Shown: positions 1-8,969 of the stretch, piece after piece
How positions within the stretch are numbered: position 1 is the first letter of the stretch
How the letters are laid out: every line of letters starts with the position of its first letter
NCBI RefSeq assembly: GCF_002288225.1
Contig: NZ_CP016777.1
Coordinates: 1,284,020 to 1,348,019, forward strand
DNA from: Candidatus Planktophila dulcis
Lineage (GTDB): Bacteria > Actinomycetota > Actinomycetes > Nanopelagicales > Nanopelagicaceae
Direction: 5' to 3'
DNA: 64,000 nt
The notes under the pieces: model-generated
What the model saw: only the letters and a program-made list of their open reading frames with translations
Database searches by the model: none
Told to the model about the DNA's origin: nothing
Program-made: the position numbers and the translations under genes

Positions 1-1876
1 CTTTCGCAATTTCTGCCGGTGTCATGTACTTCTCGAGTTCGTGAACATCAAAGAGGTCAAAGAGCTCTTTCGGAATTACTGGGAGGGCCTGCGCCTTGAT
101 ATTGACTTGGTTGCCATCGAAAGATGAGATGTGATTGACCTGACGCCAGGTGCTATTCATTCCTGGGAAATCATCGCGAGTGTGACCACCACGTGATTCT
201 TCACGAAGCAGTGCTGACTTTGCAGTTGATTCAGCAACGAGCAACATATTGTCGAGATCGAATGCCAAGTGGAATCCTGGGTTGAACTTACGTCCACCAG
301 CTACTGCAACCTCCTTACTGCGAGCGCGGATATCGGCAATCTTTGCGATTGCATCGATGATCTCAGCACGTGTGCGAATAATTCCAACCAAGTTGTGTGT
401 GACTTCTTGAAGTTCTGCGTGAAGTGAATAGGAATTCTCTCCACCTTCACGACTAAAGGGAGCCTCAATGCGAATGGCTGCTGCCTTGATAGTTGCATCA
501 GAGACAGGGTTTGCACCGGCGCTCTTCACATACTGCGCAGCACCTGCACCTGCGCGACGACCAAAGACAAGTAAATCTGTGAGTGAGTTACCACCGAGAC
601 GATTTGATCCATGCATACCGCCAGCGACTTCACCTGCGGCATAGAGTCCTGGGACTCCAATTGCCGCTGCTGTATCTGGCTCTACCTCAACGCCACCCAT
701 GACGTAGTGACATGTGGGGCCAACTTCCATCGCTTCCTTGGTGATATCTACGCCAGCCAGCTCATAGAACTGGTGCCACATAGATGGAAGACGCTTCTTA
801 ATAATCTCTGCGGGAATTCGCTTGGAAACATCGAGGAATACTCCACCGTGTTCTGTGCCACGACCAGCTTTAACCTCTGTATTAATCGCACGGGCAACCT
901 CATCGCGAGGAAGAAGCTCTGGCGGACGTCGGTTATTGTCCTGATCTTCATACCAACGATCTGCTTCTGCTTCGTTATCTGCGTACTTATCCTTAAATAC
1001 ATCTGGGATGTACTTAAACATAAAGCGTTCACCCTCTGAGTTGGTAAGGATTCCACCTTCACCACGAACAGATTCTGTTACGAGAATTCCGCGTACTGAT
1101 GGTGGCCAGACCATTCCTGTTGGGTGGAACTGCAAGAACTCCATATCAACAAGGTTTGCACCAGCTTTGAGAGCAAGTGCATGCCCATCGCCTGTGCCTT
1201 CCCAAGAGTTAGAAGTAATCTTGAAAGTCTTTCCTACGCCGCCAGTTGCAATAACAACTGCTGGTGCTTCAAAGAGAACTTCTTCGCCACTTTCGCGCCA
1301 GTAACCGTATGCGCCGGCAATCTTGCCATTCTCTTTAAGAATTTCAGTGATGGTGCACTCTGCAAAGACTTTAATCTTTGCTTCCATATCGCCAAATTCG
1401 CGACCATCTTTCTGCTGCAACTGAACAATCTTCTGCTGCATCGTGCGGATGATTTCAAGTCCTGTGCGATCTCCTACGTGTGCAAGGCGTGGATATTCAT
1501 GTCCACCGAAGTTACGTTGTGAAATCTTTCCTTCTTTGGTGCGATCAAAGAGTGCGCCCCATGTCTCAAGCTCCCAGATGCGATCTGGTGCTTCTTTCGC
1601 ATGAAGTTCTGCCATGCGATAGTGATTAAGGAATTTTCCACCGCGCATCGTGTCGCGAAAGTGAACCATCCAACTGTCGTTGTCATTGACGTTACCCATA
1701 GAGGCAGCAGCGCCGCCTTCTGCCATAACAGTGTGGGCCTTACCAAAAAGTGACTTGCAGATAATTGCAACGCTCAGGCCTGCCTCGCGTGCTTCAACAG
1801 CTGCACGAAGACCTGCTCCACCTGCACCAATTACTAGGACGTCGTACTTATGTCGTTCGAGTGTCATATCTGTCAT
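1..1876 (-). CDS. sdhA: succinate dehydrogenase flavoprotein subunit (3' end outside window)
   Basis: Catalytic FAD subunit of succinate dehydrogenase/fumarate reductase, which oxidises succinate to fumarate on the cytoplasmic face of the membrane complex. About 625 codons are visible and the frame runs open off the window edge. The N-terminus has the dinucleotide-binding [10 protein letters not shown] (residues 18-27). It is followed by the HTVMAEGG segment, a substrate-site HPTG near residue 249 and RGEGG further on, all typical of the family. The start ATG at 1876 follows the anchor gene by 6 bp; a second in-frame ATG at 1867 has better spacing from the AAAGGA upstream and could be the real start. 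Order anchor-flavoprotein-(Fe-S, off window) matches the Rv0249c-Rv0248c-Rv0247c type Sdh of mycobacteria. Confidence 0.95.
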   Translation of the reverse strand, partial: MTDMTLERHKYDVLVIGAGGAGLRAAVEAREAGLSVAIICKSLFGKAHTVMAEGGAAASMGNVNDNDSWMVHFRDTMRGGKFLNHYRMAELHAKEAPDRIWELETWGALFDRTKEGKISQRNFGGHEYPRLAHVGDRTGLEIIRTMQQKIVQLQQKDGREFGDMEAKIKVFAECTITEILKENGKIAGAYGYWRESGEEVLFEAPAVVIATGGVGKTFKITSNSWEGTGDGHALALKAGANLVDMEFLQFHPTGMVWPPSVRGILVTESVRGEGGILTNSEGERFMFKYIPDVFKDKYADNEAEADRWYEDQDNNRRPPELLPRDEVARAINTEVKAGRGTEHGGVFLDVSKRIPAEIIKKRLPSMWHQFYELAGVDITKEAMEVGPTCHYVMGGVEVEPDTAAAIGVPGLYAAGEVAGGMHGSNRLGGNSLTDLLVFGRRAGAGAAQYVKSAGANPVSDATIKAAAIRIEAPFSREGGENSYSLHAELQEVTHNLVGIIRTRAEIIDAIAKIADIRARSKEVAVAGGRKFNPGFHLAFDLDNMLLVAESTAKSALLREESRGGHTRDDFPGMNSTWRQVNHISSFDGNQVNIKAQALPVIPKELFDLFDVHELEKYMTPAEIAK

Positions 1877-1882
1877 CGTCCT

Positions 1883-2683
1883 TTAGAAGAAGTAGAAATT
1901 GGTCCAGGCGCCAGTTGCAACTTGGCGAACGTAGATATCTGCAAAAGCAACTCCAGCAAGTGAGTACCAAGCAAATTGCTGATGCTTATGGTTAAGAGCT
2001 GAAACCAAAGTCCAAAGCTTGTAACGCACAGGATGCTTAGAGAAGTGCTTTAAGCGACCACCAACTGTGTGGCGACATGTGTGACAAGACAATGAGTAGA
2101 ACCAGAGAAGTGTTGAGCTCACAAGAAGCACAACAGTTCCAACGCTCATATGTCCCCACTCACCCTCAACGCTCTTAAAGGAAATGATTGCGTCATAGGT
2201 AAGGAATACGTTAAAGACAAGACCTGCATAGAAGAACCAACGGTGCGCGTTCTGCAAGATAAGAGGTGCACGAGTTTCACCCGTGTACTTTGTATGTGGT
2301 TCAGCAACTGCGCATGCAGGTGGTGATAACCAGAAAGCACGGTAGTAAGCCTTGCGGTAGTAGTAACAAGTCATACGGAAACCAAGTGGGAAGATCAAAA
2401 TAATAAGCGCAGGAGAGAGTGCGAAGTTAAAGACTTGCGCACTAACTGGAGTCCATCCAAAGATTGTCGCTTCAGGTACACATGCCTCTGAAAGACACGG
2501 GGAATAGAAAGGTGAAATCAAATGGTCTTTGTAGTAATTCGCACCTTCGAATGCACGAAATGTTGCATAGATAACGAATGAGAAGAGAACTCCAAAGGTA
2601 ATCGCAGGCTCTAACCACCATTTATCGGTGCGTAGCGTGCGCTCTTTGATCTTCGCGCGCGTTGGAGAAAAAACTCCGGACAT
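1883..2683 (-). CDS. sdhC: succinate dehydrogenase membrane anchor subunit
   Basis: Integral membrane subunit that anchors the Sdh catalytic subunits and passes electrons to quinone. The 266-aa protein has about five hydrophobic helices, starting with WWLEPAITFGVLFSFVIYA near residue 22 and including a helix ending in WFYSLSCHTCRH. Several histidines (for example in QNAHRWFF and SCHTCRHT) could bind haem. Its size and its place directly upstream of sdhA match the single-anchor actinobacterial Sdh (Rv0249c-like) and not the separate SdhC/SdhD pair of proteobacteria. ATG start with GGGGAG six bases upstream. First gene of the operon. Confidence 0.85.
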   Translation of the reverse strand: MSGVFSPTRAKIKERTLRTDKWWLEPAITFGVLFSFVIYATFRAFEGANYYKDHLISPFYSPCLSEACVPEATIFGWTPVSAQVFNFALSPALIILIFPLGFRMTCYYYRKAYYRAFWLSPPACAVAEPHTKYTGETRAPLILQNAHRWFFYAGLVFNVFLTYDAIISFKSVEGEWGHMSVGTVVLLVSSTLLWFYSLSCHTCRHTVGGRLKHFSKHPVRYKLWTLVSALNHKHQQFAWYSLAGVAFADIYVRQVATGAWTNFYFF

Positions 2684-2723
2684 ATCTGCTCCCCTGGATT
2701 CTTACGACTTATGAGAGAAGTGT

Positions 2724-2745
2724 GCGCTTACAAGCGTAAGTGCGC
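2724..2745. repeat. inverted repeat upstream of sdh operon
   Basis: GCGCTTAC (2724-2731) can pair with GTAAG-TGCGC (2736-2745) with a two-base bulge. It lies about 40 bp ahead of the sdh operon start. It could be an operator or a leader hairpin; no protein can be assigned to it. Confidence 0.35.
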
Positions 2746-2802
2746 TAGGCGGGAACCCTCGTAAAGCTTATGAAGTCAGCCACAACGCGAGAGGGAAATG
2801 CG

Positions 2803-2831
2803 AAACCCACCACAGTATCTGGGGCGGGTTT
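2803..2831 (-). terminator. hairpin downstream of tRNA-Ser
   Basis: On the minus strand AAACCC...GGGTTT forms a 13-pair stem with one G-T pair, one mismatch and an ATA loop, beginning 11 bases after the tRNA-Ser 3' end. The following tract is only moderately T-rich (TTTCGCATTT counting the stem), so it is a probable rather than strong intrinsic terminator. Confidence 0.5.
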
Positions 2832-2842
2832 GGCATTACGCG

Positions 2843-2925
2843 CGGAGGACGTGGGATTTGAACCCACGAAGGTTTCCCTTGCCGGTTTTCAAGACCGGTG
2901 CACTCGGCCGCTATGCGAGTCCTCC
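2843..2925 (-). tRNA. tRNA-Ser(UGA)
   Basis: Reads on the minus strand as a complete class II tRNA. Acceptor GGAGGAC pairs with GTCCTCC, the D-arm is GCA...TGC, and the anticodon stem CCGGT/ACCGG has loop CTTGAAA (anticodon TGA). A long variable arm AAGG-GAAA-CCTT is followed by T-arm GTGGG-TTCAAAT-CCCAC and discriminator G. The CCA end is not encoded. It is separated from the HAD gene upstream by 49 bp, in which TAATCT just before the 5' end could be its -10 box. Confidence 0.95.
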
Positions 2926-2974
2926 GTGGGAGAGATTACCCGAAATCGGCTTCTTGGAAAAATCGTCTAGTTAT

Positions 2975-3805
2975 TTACGCTGGAAGTTCAAGCAATTGCT
3001 CGATGATGATTGCAACACCATCTTCTTCACAAGGACCAGCAATGCCCTTTGCATATTTGACTCCATCAGGATGGCCATCTGCCATTGCAAATGATCGACC
3101 ACACCATTCAAGCATCGAGAAATCATTGGGATTATCACCAAATGAAACACAATCGGCTGCATTTAGGCCAAGTCGTTCTGCCATCTTTGCAAGAGTCATT
3201 CCTTTAGAAACACCGAGTGCTGAAATTTCCAGAAGTGAATCAGAAGGGTTGGAGTGCGTCACTGTCACAACATCTTTGAGTTCAACGAGTGCGATTGCAA
3301 GCATCTCATCAGATGAAAGCTCCTGCTGAGAGCAACGGGCTAGGATTTTCAGCGCAGGAGAGGTAATTACCTCTTCAATCTTTTCAACACCGACATTATC
3401 AAGGCCCACATCCCAGCGTGGAATATATGCCTTCTCACGGTGGAAGTAATTATGTGATTCAACAGCAAATGAAATCTGTGGGATTACTTTGCGAAGACGG
3501 TTTACTGCCTCCAGTTGAGCATCTACTGGAATAAGCCATTCCTCTAAGACTTTAGCGTTATGCAAGTCATACAACATTGCACCATTGCCACAGATTGCAT
3601 TGCCAATTCCAAATGCCTCTTTAATCTCAGGCATCCAACGTGGAGGACGGCCTGTCACAAAGAATATGTGCACGCCCATCTCATGCGCTTTTCTAAAGGC
3701 ATCAATAGTGCGCTGGGTAATGTCGCCGTAGTGAGCGACGATGGTTCCGTCGAGATCAGATGCGATTAACTTTGGGCGGCGCTGGAAATCTTGGTGAACG
3801 CTCAC
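2975..3805 (-). CDS. Cof-type HAD-IIB family hydrolase
   Basis: Haloacid dehalogenase superfamily phosphatase, probably acting on a small sugar phosphate or similar metabolite in the cytosol; the substrate cannot be read from sequence. All four HAD motifs are present: DLDGT (residues 18-22) with the nucleophile and acid Asp, VTGRP (motif II), the motif III Lys in VSKGMTL, and [10 protein letters not shown] (motif IV). The C2 cap between motifs II and III and the 276-aa length are normal for Cof/YbiV proteins. GTG start overlapping the serS stop by 4 bp (GTGA), so it is translationally coupled to serS and last in a pheA-serS-HAD operon. Confidence 0.85.
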   Translation of the reverse strand: MSVHQDFQRRPKLIASDLDGTIVAHYGDITQRTIDAFRKAHEMGVHIFFVTGRPPRWMPEIKEAFGIGNAICGNGAMLYDLHNAKVLEEWLIPVDAQLEAVNRLRKVIPQISFAVESHNYFHREKAYIPRWDVGLDNVGVEKIEEVITSPALKILARCSQQELSSDEMLAIALVELKDVVTVTHSNPSDSLLEISALGVSKGMTLAKMAERLGLNAADCVSFGDNPNDFSMLEWCGRSFAMADGHPDGVKYAKGIAGPCEEDGVAIIIEQLLELPA

Positions 3806-5070
3806 ACAAGCTCGAATTTCTTCATTCCAAGGAATGGTTGAAGGGCTGCAGGAACATTGACTGTGCCATCTGCATTCTGATGGTTTTCAAGAATGGCAAC
3901 AATCATGCGAGGAATAGCTACCAAAGTGCCATTCAGCGTAGCAATCGCCTTAGTGCCCTCTGCATCCTTGTAGCGAATATTCAAGCGACGAGCCTGGAAT
4001 TCGGTGCAGTTAGATGTACTTGTTACCTCGCGATAAGCGCCTTGTGTGGGAATCCACGCTTCGATATCAAATTTACGTGTTGCAGATGATCCAAGATCTC
4101 CTGATGCGACATCAATCACGCGGAATGGGATCTCCATCGCGTTCAGGAAATCTTTCTCCCACTGCAATAGACGCTGATGTTCTGCCTTGGCATCTTCTGG
4201 CTTACAGAAGGTAAACATCTCGACCTTATCAAATTGGTGCACGCGAATGATTCCACGAGTGTCTTTTCCATATGTTCCAGCTTCGCGGCGGAAACATGTT
4301 GAGTAACCGGCATAGCGAAGTGGCAACTTATCTGCAGGCAAGATTTCATCCATATGCATTGCAGCCAGTGGAACTTCAGAAGTTCCAACAAGATAGACAT
4401 CATCTTTTTCAATGCGATAGACATTCTCTGCAGCTTGTCCTAGAAACCCTGTGCCTTCCATTGCAGCAGGATTAACAAGCACTGGTGGAATTACTGGTGA
4501 GAAACCGTTCTTGAGTGCACTTTGGATTGCATAGTTAACAAGTGCGAATTCAAGCAGTGCACCAACGCCAGTGAGATAGTAAGAACGAGAGCCTGCAACC
4601 TTGGCGCCGCGCTCAGTATCAATAGCGCCAAGCAACTTACCTAATTCGACGTGATCTTTTGGTTCAAAGCCATCTTTAGCAAAGTCACGTGGTGTGCCCA
4701 CATGTTCGATAGTGACGAAATCTTCTTCTCCACCAATTGGTGCCTCAGTATCAAGCAAGTTTGAAAGCTGAAGAAGTAAAGCCTTTGCCTTGTCTTCAAT
4801 CTCAGAACGCTTTGTGTCAGCTGCCTTGACCTTGTCAGCTAACTCTTTTGCATTGGCAAGCAGAGCCGCCTTTTCATCACCCTTAGCTGAGCCCACGCTC
4901 TTTGAGAGAACGTTCTGTTCTTGGCGTAGAGTTTCAAATTCTGAGAGGGCAGCGCGCTTGATCTCATCGATGGTAATGATCTGATCTACGAGCTCAACGT
5001 TTTCCCCACGGCCCTTTTGAGAAGCACGGACGACATCAGGGTTATCACGTAGGAACTTGATATCAATCAT
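3802..5070 (-). CDS. serS: serine--tRNA ligase
   Basis: Class II aminoacyl-tRNA synthetase charging tRNA-Ser in the cytosol. The 422-aa protein has the N-terminal long coiled-coil tRNA-binding arm (about residues 30-105, rich in Glu/Lys) and the catalytic core with TSEVPL, motif 2 FRREAG and a motif 3 region around [13 protein letters not shown] and TLNGT. Full length for bacterial SerRS. The ATG overlaps the pheA stop by 4 bp (ATGA), implying coupled translation; the downstream HAD gene is coupled in the same way. A tRNA-Ser gene lies just downstream, probably coincidental. Confidence 0.97.
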   Translation of the reverse strand: MIDIKFLRDNPDVVRASQKGRGENVELVDQIITIDEIKRAALSEFETLRQEQNVLSKSVGSAKGDEKAALLANAKELADKVKAADTKRSEIEDKAKALLLQLSNLLDTEAPIGGEEDFVTIEHVGTPRDFAKDGFEPKDHVELGKLLGAIDTERGAKVAGSRSYYLTGVGALLEFALVNYAIQSALKNGFSPVIPPVLVNPAAMEGTGFLGQAAENVYRIEKDDVYLVGTSEVPLAAMHMDEILPADKLPLRYAGYSTCFRREAGTYGKDTRGIIRVHQFDKVEMFTFCKPEDAKAEHQRLLQWEKDFLNAMEIPFRVIDVASGDLGSSATRKFDIEAWIPTQGAYREVTSTSNCTEFQARRLNIRYKDAEGTKAIATLNGTLVAIPRMIVAILENHQNADGTVNVPAALQPFLGMKKFELV

Positions 5071-5909
5071 GAACGCACCTCTCGTGGATAAGAACCTAAG
5101 AATCTAATGTCATCGCATATCGCGCGAAGCTCTTCAATCGAACTACCGACGGGAGCATCCTTGATATGGCCTTCGACGTCAATAATGAAATGGTAGTGAC
5201 CTAGTTCGCGACCTGTTGGACGTGACTGGATGAATGTCAGGTTGACGTCATGTTTTGCAAAAACCTGGAGGATTTCAAGCAAAGCGCCTGCATGGTCGAT
5301 ATCGATAAAGACCGCCATTGAGGTGCGATCGTTTCCTGTTGGCTCAGGCATCCATCCAGGCTTTTGAGCACAGATGAATCGAGTGACGGCTCCTGCATTG
5401 TCACCAATATTGTCTTGGCGGATTTCTAGCCCGAAATGTTCAGCTGCTGCACTCGATGCAATCGCTGCATCAAGATCGCCTTTGCTCACAGCTTCAGCTG
5501 CGGCAGATGTTGATGCGGTGGGAACAATCTCTGCATGCGGATAGTTAGCTGCAATATATGCACGGCACTGGGATTCAGCGTGTGGATGTGTGCCGATGCG
5601 TTTAATTGATGTAACACCTGGCTTTGTCATAAATGCAAAGGTGACAGGCAAAGTGACTTCACTTGCAATCGTCAGTGGGTCTCCACTTGCGAGTTCATCA
5701 AGTGTGCGAGCAACAACTCCCTCAACAGAATTTTCGATAGGAACCAGTGCATATTGTGCTTCGCCCTTGCGCACAGCATCGAGTGCGGCTGTGACATTTG
5801 CATAAGGAATCTTCACATCGCTATCGCATGTGATCTTCTTAAGAGCTGCCTCAGTAAATGTGCCGACAGGGCCTAAGTAGGCGAATGTATGGCTTTCGGT
5901 GGCGCTCAC
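5067..5909 (-). CDS. pheA: prephenate dehydratase
   Basis: Converts prephenate to phenylpyruvate in phenylalanine synthesis. The 280-aa monofunctional form has no chorismate mutase domain. Residues about 8-185 form the dehydratase with [10 protein letters not shown] at the N-terminus and the catalytic TRF in AVTRFICAQ. Residues about 195-275 form an ACT domain with [10 protein letters not shown] and the SRP of the phenylalanine-binding motif, so feedback inhibition by Phe is expected. GTG start at 5909. The -10-like TATCCT 6 nt before it overlaps the end of the upstream phosphodiesterase gene, suggesting a leaderless transcript. First gene of pheA-serS-HAD. Confidence 0.95.
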   Translation of the reverse strand: MSATESHTFAYLGPVGTFTEAALKKITCDSDVKIPYANVTAALDAVRKGEAQYALVPIENSVEGVVARTLDELASGDPLTIASEVTLPVTFAFMTKPGVTSIKRIGTHPHAESQCRAYIAANYPHAEIVPTASTSAAAEAVSKGDLDAAIASSAAAEHFGLEIRQDNIGDNAGAVTRFICAQKPGWMPEPTGNDRTSMAVFIDIDHAGALLEILQVFAKHDVNLTFIQSRPTGRELGHYHFIIDVEGHIKDAPVGSSIEELRAICDDIRFLGSYPREVRS

Positions 5910-5912
5910 CGG

Positions 5913-6608
5913 TTAAGGATACCTGAGTACCTCGCGTGCATGTGACGGCTTATTTGTGATGAGAATATCGACGCCCACCTTCTCGCAGAGTTTGATATCT
6001 GCGGCATCATCAACAGTCCAGACATTGAGCGACTTTCCGAGCTTTTTGATTCGCATTGCACGGACGGGCTCTTCACGCAGCTCATTGATTCCAGGGCCGA
6101 TGGAAGTCGCAGAAGATAACTTTGCCTGAAACCACTGGGTGTTCTTATGCATCAGAAATGTTGTTGAAATAGATGGATCAAGACGTTTCATCTTCTCTAT
6201 TGCAAACCAACTAAATGACATTACTGACACCTCAATCTTTTCAATTCCTTTAGTTGTCTGCAGAGTTTCGACAACGACTTCTTCGATCCGATTGCCTGAA
6301 ATGACTGGGTGCTTTGTCTCAATGAGCACGCCCTTTTTATTCTTGACTGCGAAGGCGAGAAACTCACCGAGAGTCAGAATCTGTGGGTATGCACGCGATA
6401 CCTCTTTATATGTCATCTCGGCAATCAACCCAGGATTTCCTGCGCGCTCGAGCATGCTCGCGTTATGCCAGAGAACGGCAACCTCATCTTTGGTTAATCG
6501 GACATCGCACTCAAAACCATCAGCTCCTTGAGCCACCGCGCCTTCATAGGCAGCAAGGGTGAGCTCTGGATAGTCTGCGCTAGCGCCGCGGTGAGCATAG
6601 ATAAGCAT
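5913..6608 (-). CDS. glycerophosphodiester phosphodiesterase
   Basis: GDPD-family enzyme hydrolysing glycerophosphodiesters to glycerol-3-phosphate and an alcohol. Diagnostic residues: AHRGAS at residues 5-10 (catalytic His, Arg), GFECDVRLTKD (metal-binding Glu/Asp), HNASMLERAGN, and IETKHP. The chosen ATG gives MLIYAHRGAS; an earlier in-frame start would run through the divergent promoter and into the phosphatase gene and is not needed. No signal peptide, so cytosolic. TACTCT 8 nt before the ATG is a plausible -10. Divergent from the PP2C gene with only 37 bp between starts. Family also found near pheA/serS in mycobacteria (glpQ1). Confidence 0.88.
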   Translation of the reverse strand: MLIYAHRGASADYPELTLAAYEGAVAQGADGFECDVRLTKDEVAVLWHNASMLERAGNPGLIAEMTYKEVSRAYPQILTLGEFLAFAVKNKKGVLIETKHPVISGNRIEEVVVETLQTTKGIEKIEVSVMSFSWFAIEKMKRLDPSISTTFLMHKNTQWFQAKLSSATSIGPGINELREEPVRAMRIKKLGKSLNVWTVDDAADIKLCEKVGVDILITNKPSHAREVLRYP

Positions 6609-6616
6609 GAGACTTA

Positions 6617-6622
6617 AGAGTA
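6617..6622 (-). promoter_or_regulatory. -10 box, leaderless-type (glycerophosphodiesterase)
   Basis: TACTCT on the minus strand, 8 nt before the ATG at 6608, with no Shine-Dalgarno sequence. It is back-to-back with the PP2C -10 box in the same 37-bp gap. Confidence 0.5.
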
Positions 6623-6632
6623 GCAAAGAGAT

Positions 6633-6638
6633 TAGGCT
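6633..6638 (+). promoter_or_regulatory. -10 box, leaderless-type (PP2C gene)
   Basis: TAGGCT, 7 nt before the ATG at 6646, no Shine-Dalgarno. This spacing places the transcription start at or next to the A of ATG. Confidence 0.6.
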
Positions 6639-6645
6639 TACCCGC

Positions 6646-7416
6646 ATGAGCTATTTCGCAACGTCTGCGCGATCTGCCGTTGGCCTTGTTCGAAGTGGCA
6701 ATGAAGATAGCGGCCTTGCATCATCGCGCCTTGTTGCCGTTGCAGATGGAATGGGCGGACATGCTGCAGGTGAAGTCGCATCCAAGATTGCGATTACAAC
6801 TCTTTCTGAACTCTCTGCAATCTTTACCAATCCAGAGATTGATTCAGAATCAGCCGATGACATCTATCTCAATGCATCTCACGAGATTGATCAAGCACTT
6901 AAAGTCGAAGTTGCTGAGAACCCACAGCTAGCTGGAATGGGAACGACTCTCACCTCTTTATTCCTGCGCGATAACTCGGTAGCGCTGCTCCATATTGGTG
7001 ATTCCCGTGCCTATCGCCTGCGCGGTAACTCATTTGAGCAGCTCAGCGTTGACCACACTGTTATTCAAGAACTACTCAATCAGGGTGCCATCTCTGAATC
7101 AGATATTGCAACCCACCCTCAGCGCTCTGTGCTGACTCAAGTCTTGATGGGTGAGGGAAATCTGGAACTTCCTCTTCCGGTATTCGAAGGAAAAATTAAG
7201 GATCGCTATCTAGTATGCAGTGATGGTTTGAGCTCAGTACTGACTGATAAAGAGATGAAATCTCTTATCAAGGGCAAGGATCGTGATGAGGCAGTCAACG
7301 CTCTTATCGATGCAACCTATATCAACGGTGCACCCGATAACGTGACTGTAGTAATTGCAGATCTCGTGGAAGAAGAACAGCCATCTACTACCGAAAAGAT
7401 AGGAGCAGCCCAATGA
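6646..7416 (+). CDS. PP2C-family Ser/Thr protein phosphatase (PstP-like)
   Basis: Metal-dependent phosphatase that would reverse phosphorylation by the adjacent PASTA kinase. Motifs in order: SGNEDSG, DGMGGHAAGEVAS (metal Asp and GG), LLHIGDSRAYRLR, CSDGLSSVL, and GAPDNVTVVIADL with the last metal-binding Asp. At 256 aa it is only the catalytic domain; it lacks the transmembrane and extracellular part of mycobacterial PstP, so it should be soluble. ATG start chosen because MSYFATSARSAVG aligns with family N-termini and because TAGGCT lies 7 nt upstream. Its stop overlaps the kinase start (ATGATGA), indicating coupling. Confidence 0.9.
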   Translation: MSYFATSARSAVGLVRSGNEDSGLASSRLVAVADGMGGHAAGEVASKIAITTLSELSAIFTNPEIDSESADDIYLNASHEIDQALKVEVAENPQLAGMGTTLTSLFLRDNSVALLHIGDSRAYRLRGNSFEQLSVDHTVIQELLNQGAISESDIATHPQRSVLTQVLMGEGNLELPLPVFEGKIKDRYLVCSDGLSSVLTDKEMKSLIKGKDRDEAVNALIDATYINGAPDNVTVVIADLVEEEQPSTTEKIGAAQ

Positions 7417-8960
7417 TGAACTCATTGCTCGGCGGTCGCTATCTACTCGGTCAGATGATTGGCACAGGCGGAATGGCAGATGTTTATATCGCCCAAGATC
7501 AACGTCTCTCACGTGAAGTTGCCATCAAGATTCTCCGTAGTGATTTAGCAAAAGATCCAGCATTTGTTTCACGCTTTCGCAAAGAGGCAAAAGCTGCTGC
7601 TGGTCTTAACCATCCCGGCATCGTTGCTGTCTATGACTCTGGTGAAGAACCTGCTCCTTATATTGTGATGGAGCTTGTCTCAGGCCACACGCTGCGCGAA
7701 CTTATTCATCAAGGTGAGCGCCTTCCACTGAATCGCGCGCTGGAGATAACAGAAGGAATTCTTGCAGGGCTTGAATATTCACATGAGCGCCAGATAGTTC
7801 ACCGCGATATCAAACCTGCAAACGTCATGATTACCGATAACGGTGATGTGAAGGTGATGGACTTTGGAATTGCTCGCGCAATGGATGACCTCGGTGCAAC
7901 ACTAACCAGCACATGGAATGTTGTTGGAACTGCGCAATATCTCTCACCTGAACAAGCTGTGGGAGAACCTGCTGATTCACGTAGCGATATCTACTCAACG
8001 GGATGTTTACTCTTTGAATTACTGACAGGTGAGCCACCGTTTACTGGAGAGACACCTGTGTCGATTGCATACCAACATGCATCCAGTACTGCCCCACTAG
8101 TGCGCACTTTAAAATCTGAATTGCCTGAAGGTATTGAAATTGTTCTCGCTGTTGCACTCTCTAAGAAACCTGAAGATCGTTATCAAAGTGCACAAGCAAT
8201 GCTCGATGACATTGCAAAGGTGCGTGCTGGTGAAGAGGTAACAACCAAGATTGCAACAGAGCCATTTATGACTCGACGCCGCGCCATCATCTTTGGCGGT
8301 TCATTCTTTGCTGCAATTGCCCTATCAATCACAGGATTACTGATGAGCGGTGGCGGTGCCAATTCAGGGCCAATGGTTCCAAACGTTGTGGGATTAAGTG
8401 AAGAGATGGCACGTGCTCTCCTTACTGATTATTCAGTAACAATTAAGCGTGCCCACGATGGTGTGATTCCAAGAGATCGCGTTGCTAGCCAATTACCGCT
8501 TGCGACAACACGAGCACAGATTGGTTCAGCTGTTGTCCTTACTATCTCTGACGGACCAGGAGATGCCATCGTTCCTGACAATCTTGTTGGCATGTCACTT
8601 ATTGATGCGCGATCTGCGCTCACATCAGTTGGTCTTCTTGTCTCTCAAACAATTGCCTCGCCTTCAGATCAACCTCAAGGAACTGTTCTTGATGTGATGC
8701 CTGCAGTGGGATCAGTAACAGAGGCAGGAAGTTCTGTCATTCTCACCATCGCAAGTGGTGAGGTAACAGTTCCGAACTTGATCGGTATCGAAGCAATTCA
8801 AGCTAAGACTCTACTTATCCAAGCAGGATTTTTGATTAAGGAGTTTTATGATTACGACTCAGCACAACCAGCTGGAGTTGTTATTCGACAAGCACCGGAG
8901 GCTTCAACAACGCAGACAATTGGTAAGTCAGTAACAATTACGATTAACAGAGCTCCATAG
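7413..8960 (+). CDS. pknB: PASTA-domain Ser/Thr protein kinase (PknB-like)
   Basis: Membrane receptor kinase that, in this family, senses cell-wall fragments and controls peptidoglycan synthesis and division. The cytosolic kinase domain (about 8-270) has GTGGMADVY in the P-loop, Lys39 (AIKIL), HRDIKPAN (130-137) and DFG (150-152). A transmembrane helix (about 291-311) leads to three extracellular PASTA repeats (about 318-380, 381-448, 449-515). Mycobacterial PknB has four repeats. Follows the phosphatase with overlapping start/stop and precedes a P450. The neighbours rodA, pbpA, pknA and the FHA genes of the classic locus are absent here. Either of two adjacent ATGs may start it. Confidence 0.92.
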   Translation: MMNSLLGGRYLLGQMIGTGGMADVYIAQDQRLSREVAIKILRSDLAKDPAFVSRFRKEAKAAAGLNHPGIVAVYDSGEEPAPYIVMELVSGHTLRELIHQGERLPLNRALEITEGILAGLEYSHERQIVHRDIKPANVMITDNGDVKVMDFGIARAMDDLGATLTSTWNVVGTAQYLSPEQAVGEPADSRSDIYSTGCLLFELLTGEPPFTGETPVSIAYQHASSTAPLVRTLKSELPEGIEIVLAVALSKKPEDRYQSAQAMLDDIAKVRAGEEVTTKIATEPFMTRRRAIIFGGSFFAAIALSITGLLMSGGGANSGPMVPNVVGLSEEMARALLTDYSVTIKRAHDGVIPRDRVASQLPLATTRAQIGSAVVLTISDGPGDAIVPDNLVGMSLIDARSALTSVGLLVSQTIASPSDQPQGTVLDVMPAVGSVTEAGSSVILTIASGEVTVPNLIGIEAIQAKTLLIQAGFLIKEFYDYDSAQPAGVVIRQAPEASTTQTIGKSVTITINRAP

Positions 8961-8969
8961 GAGATACCC

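Noticed and set aside
611..1522. Several plus-strand open frames opposite sdhA
   Set aside because: They are antisense shadows of a clear sdhA frame with no family features.
2770..2970. Short plus-strand frame across tRNA-Ser
   Set aside because: It is the well-known spurious translation of tRNA antisense sequence (GFEPT...).
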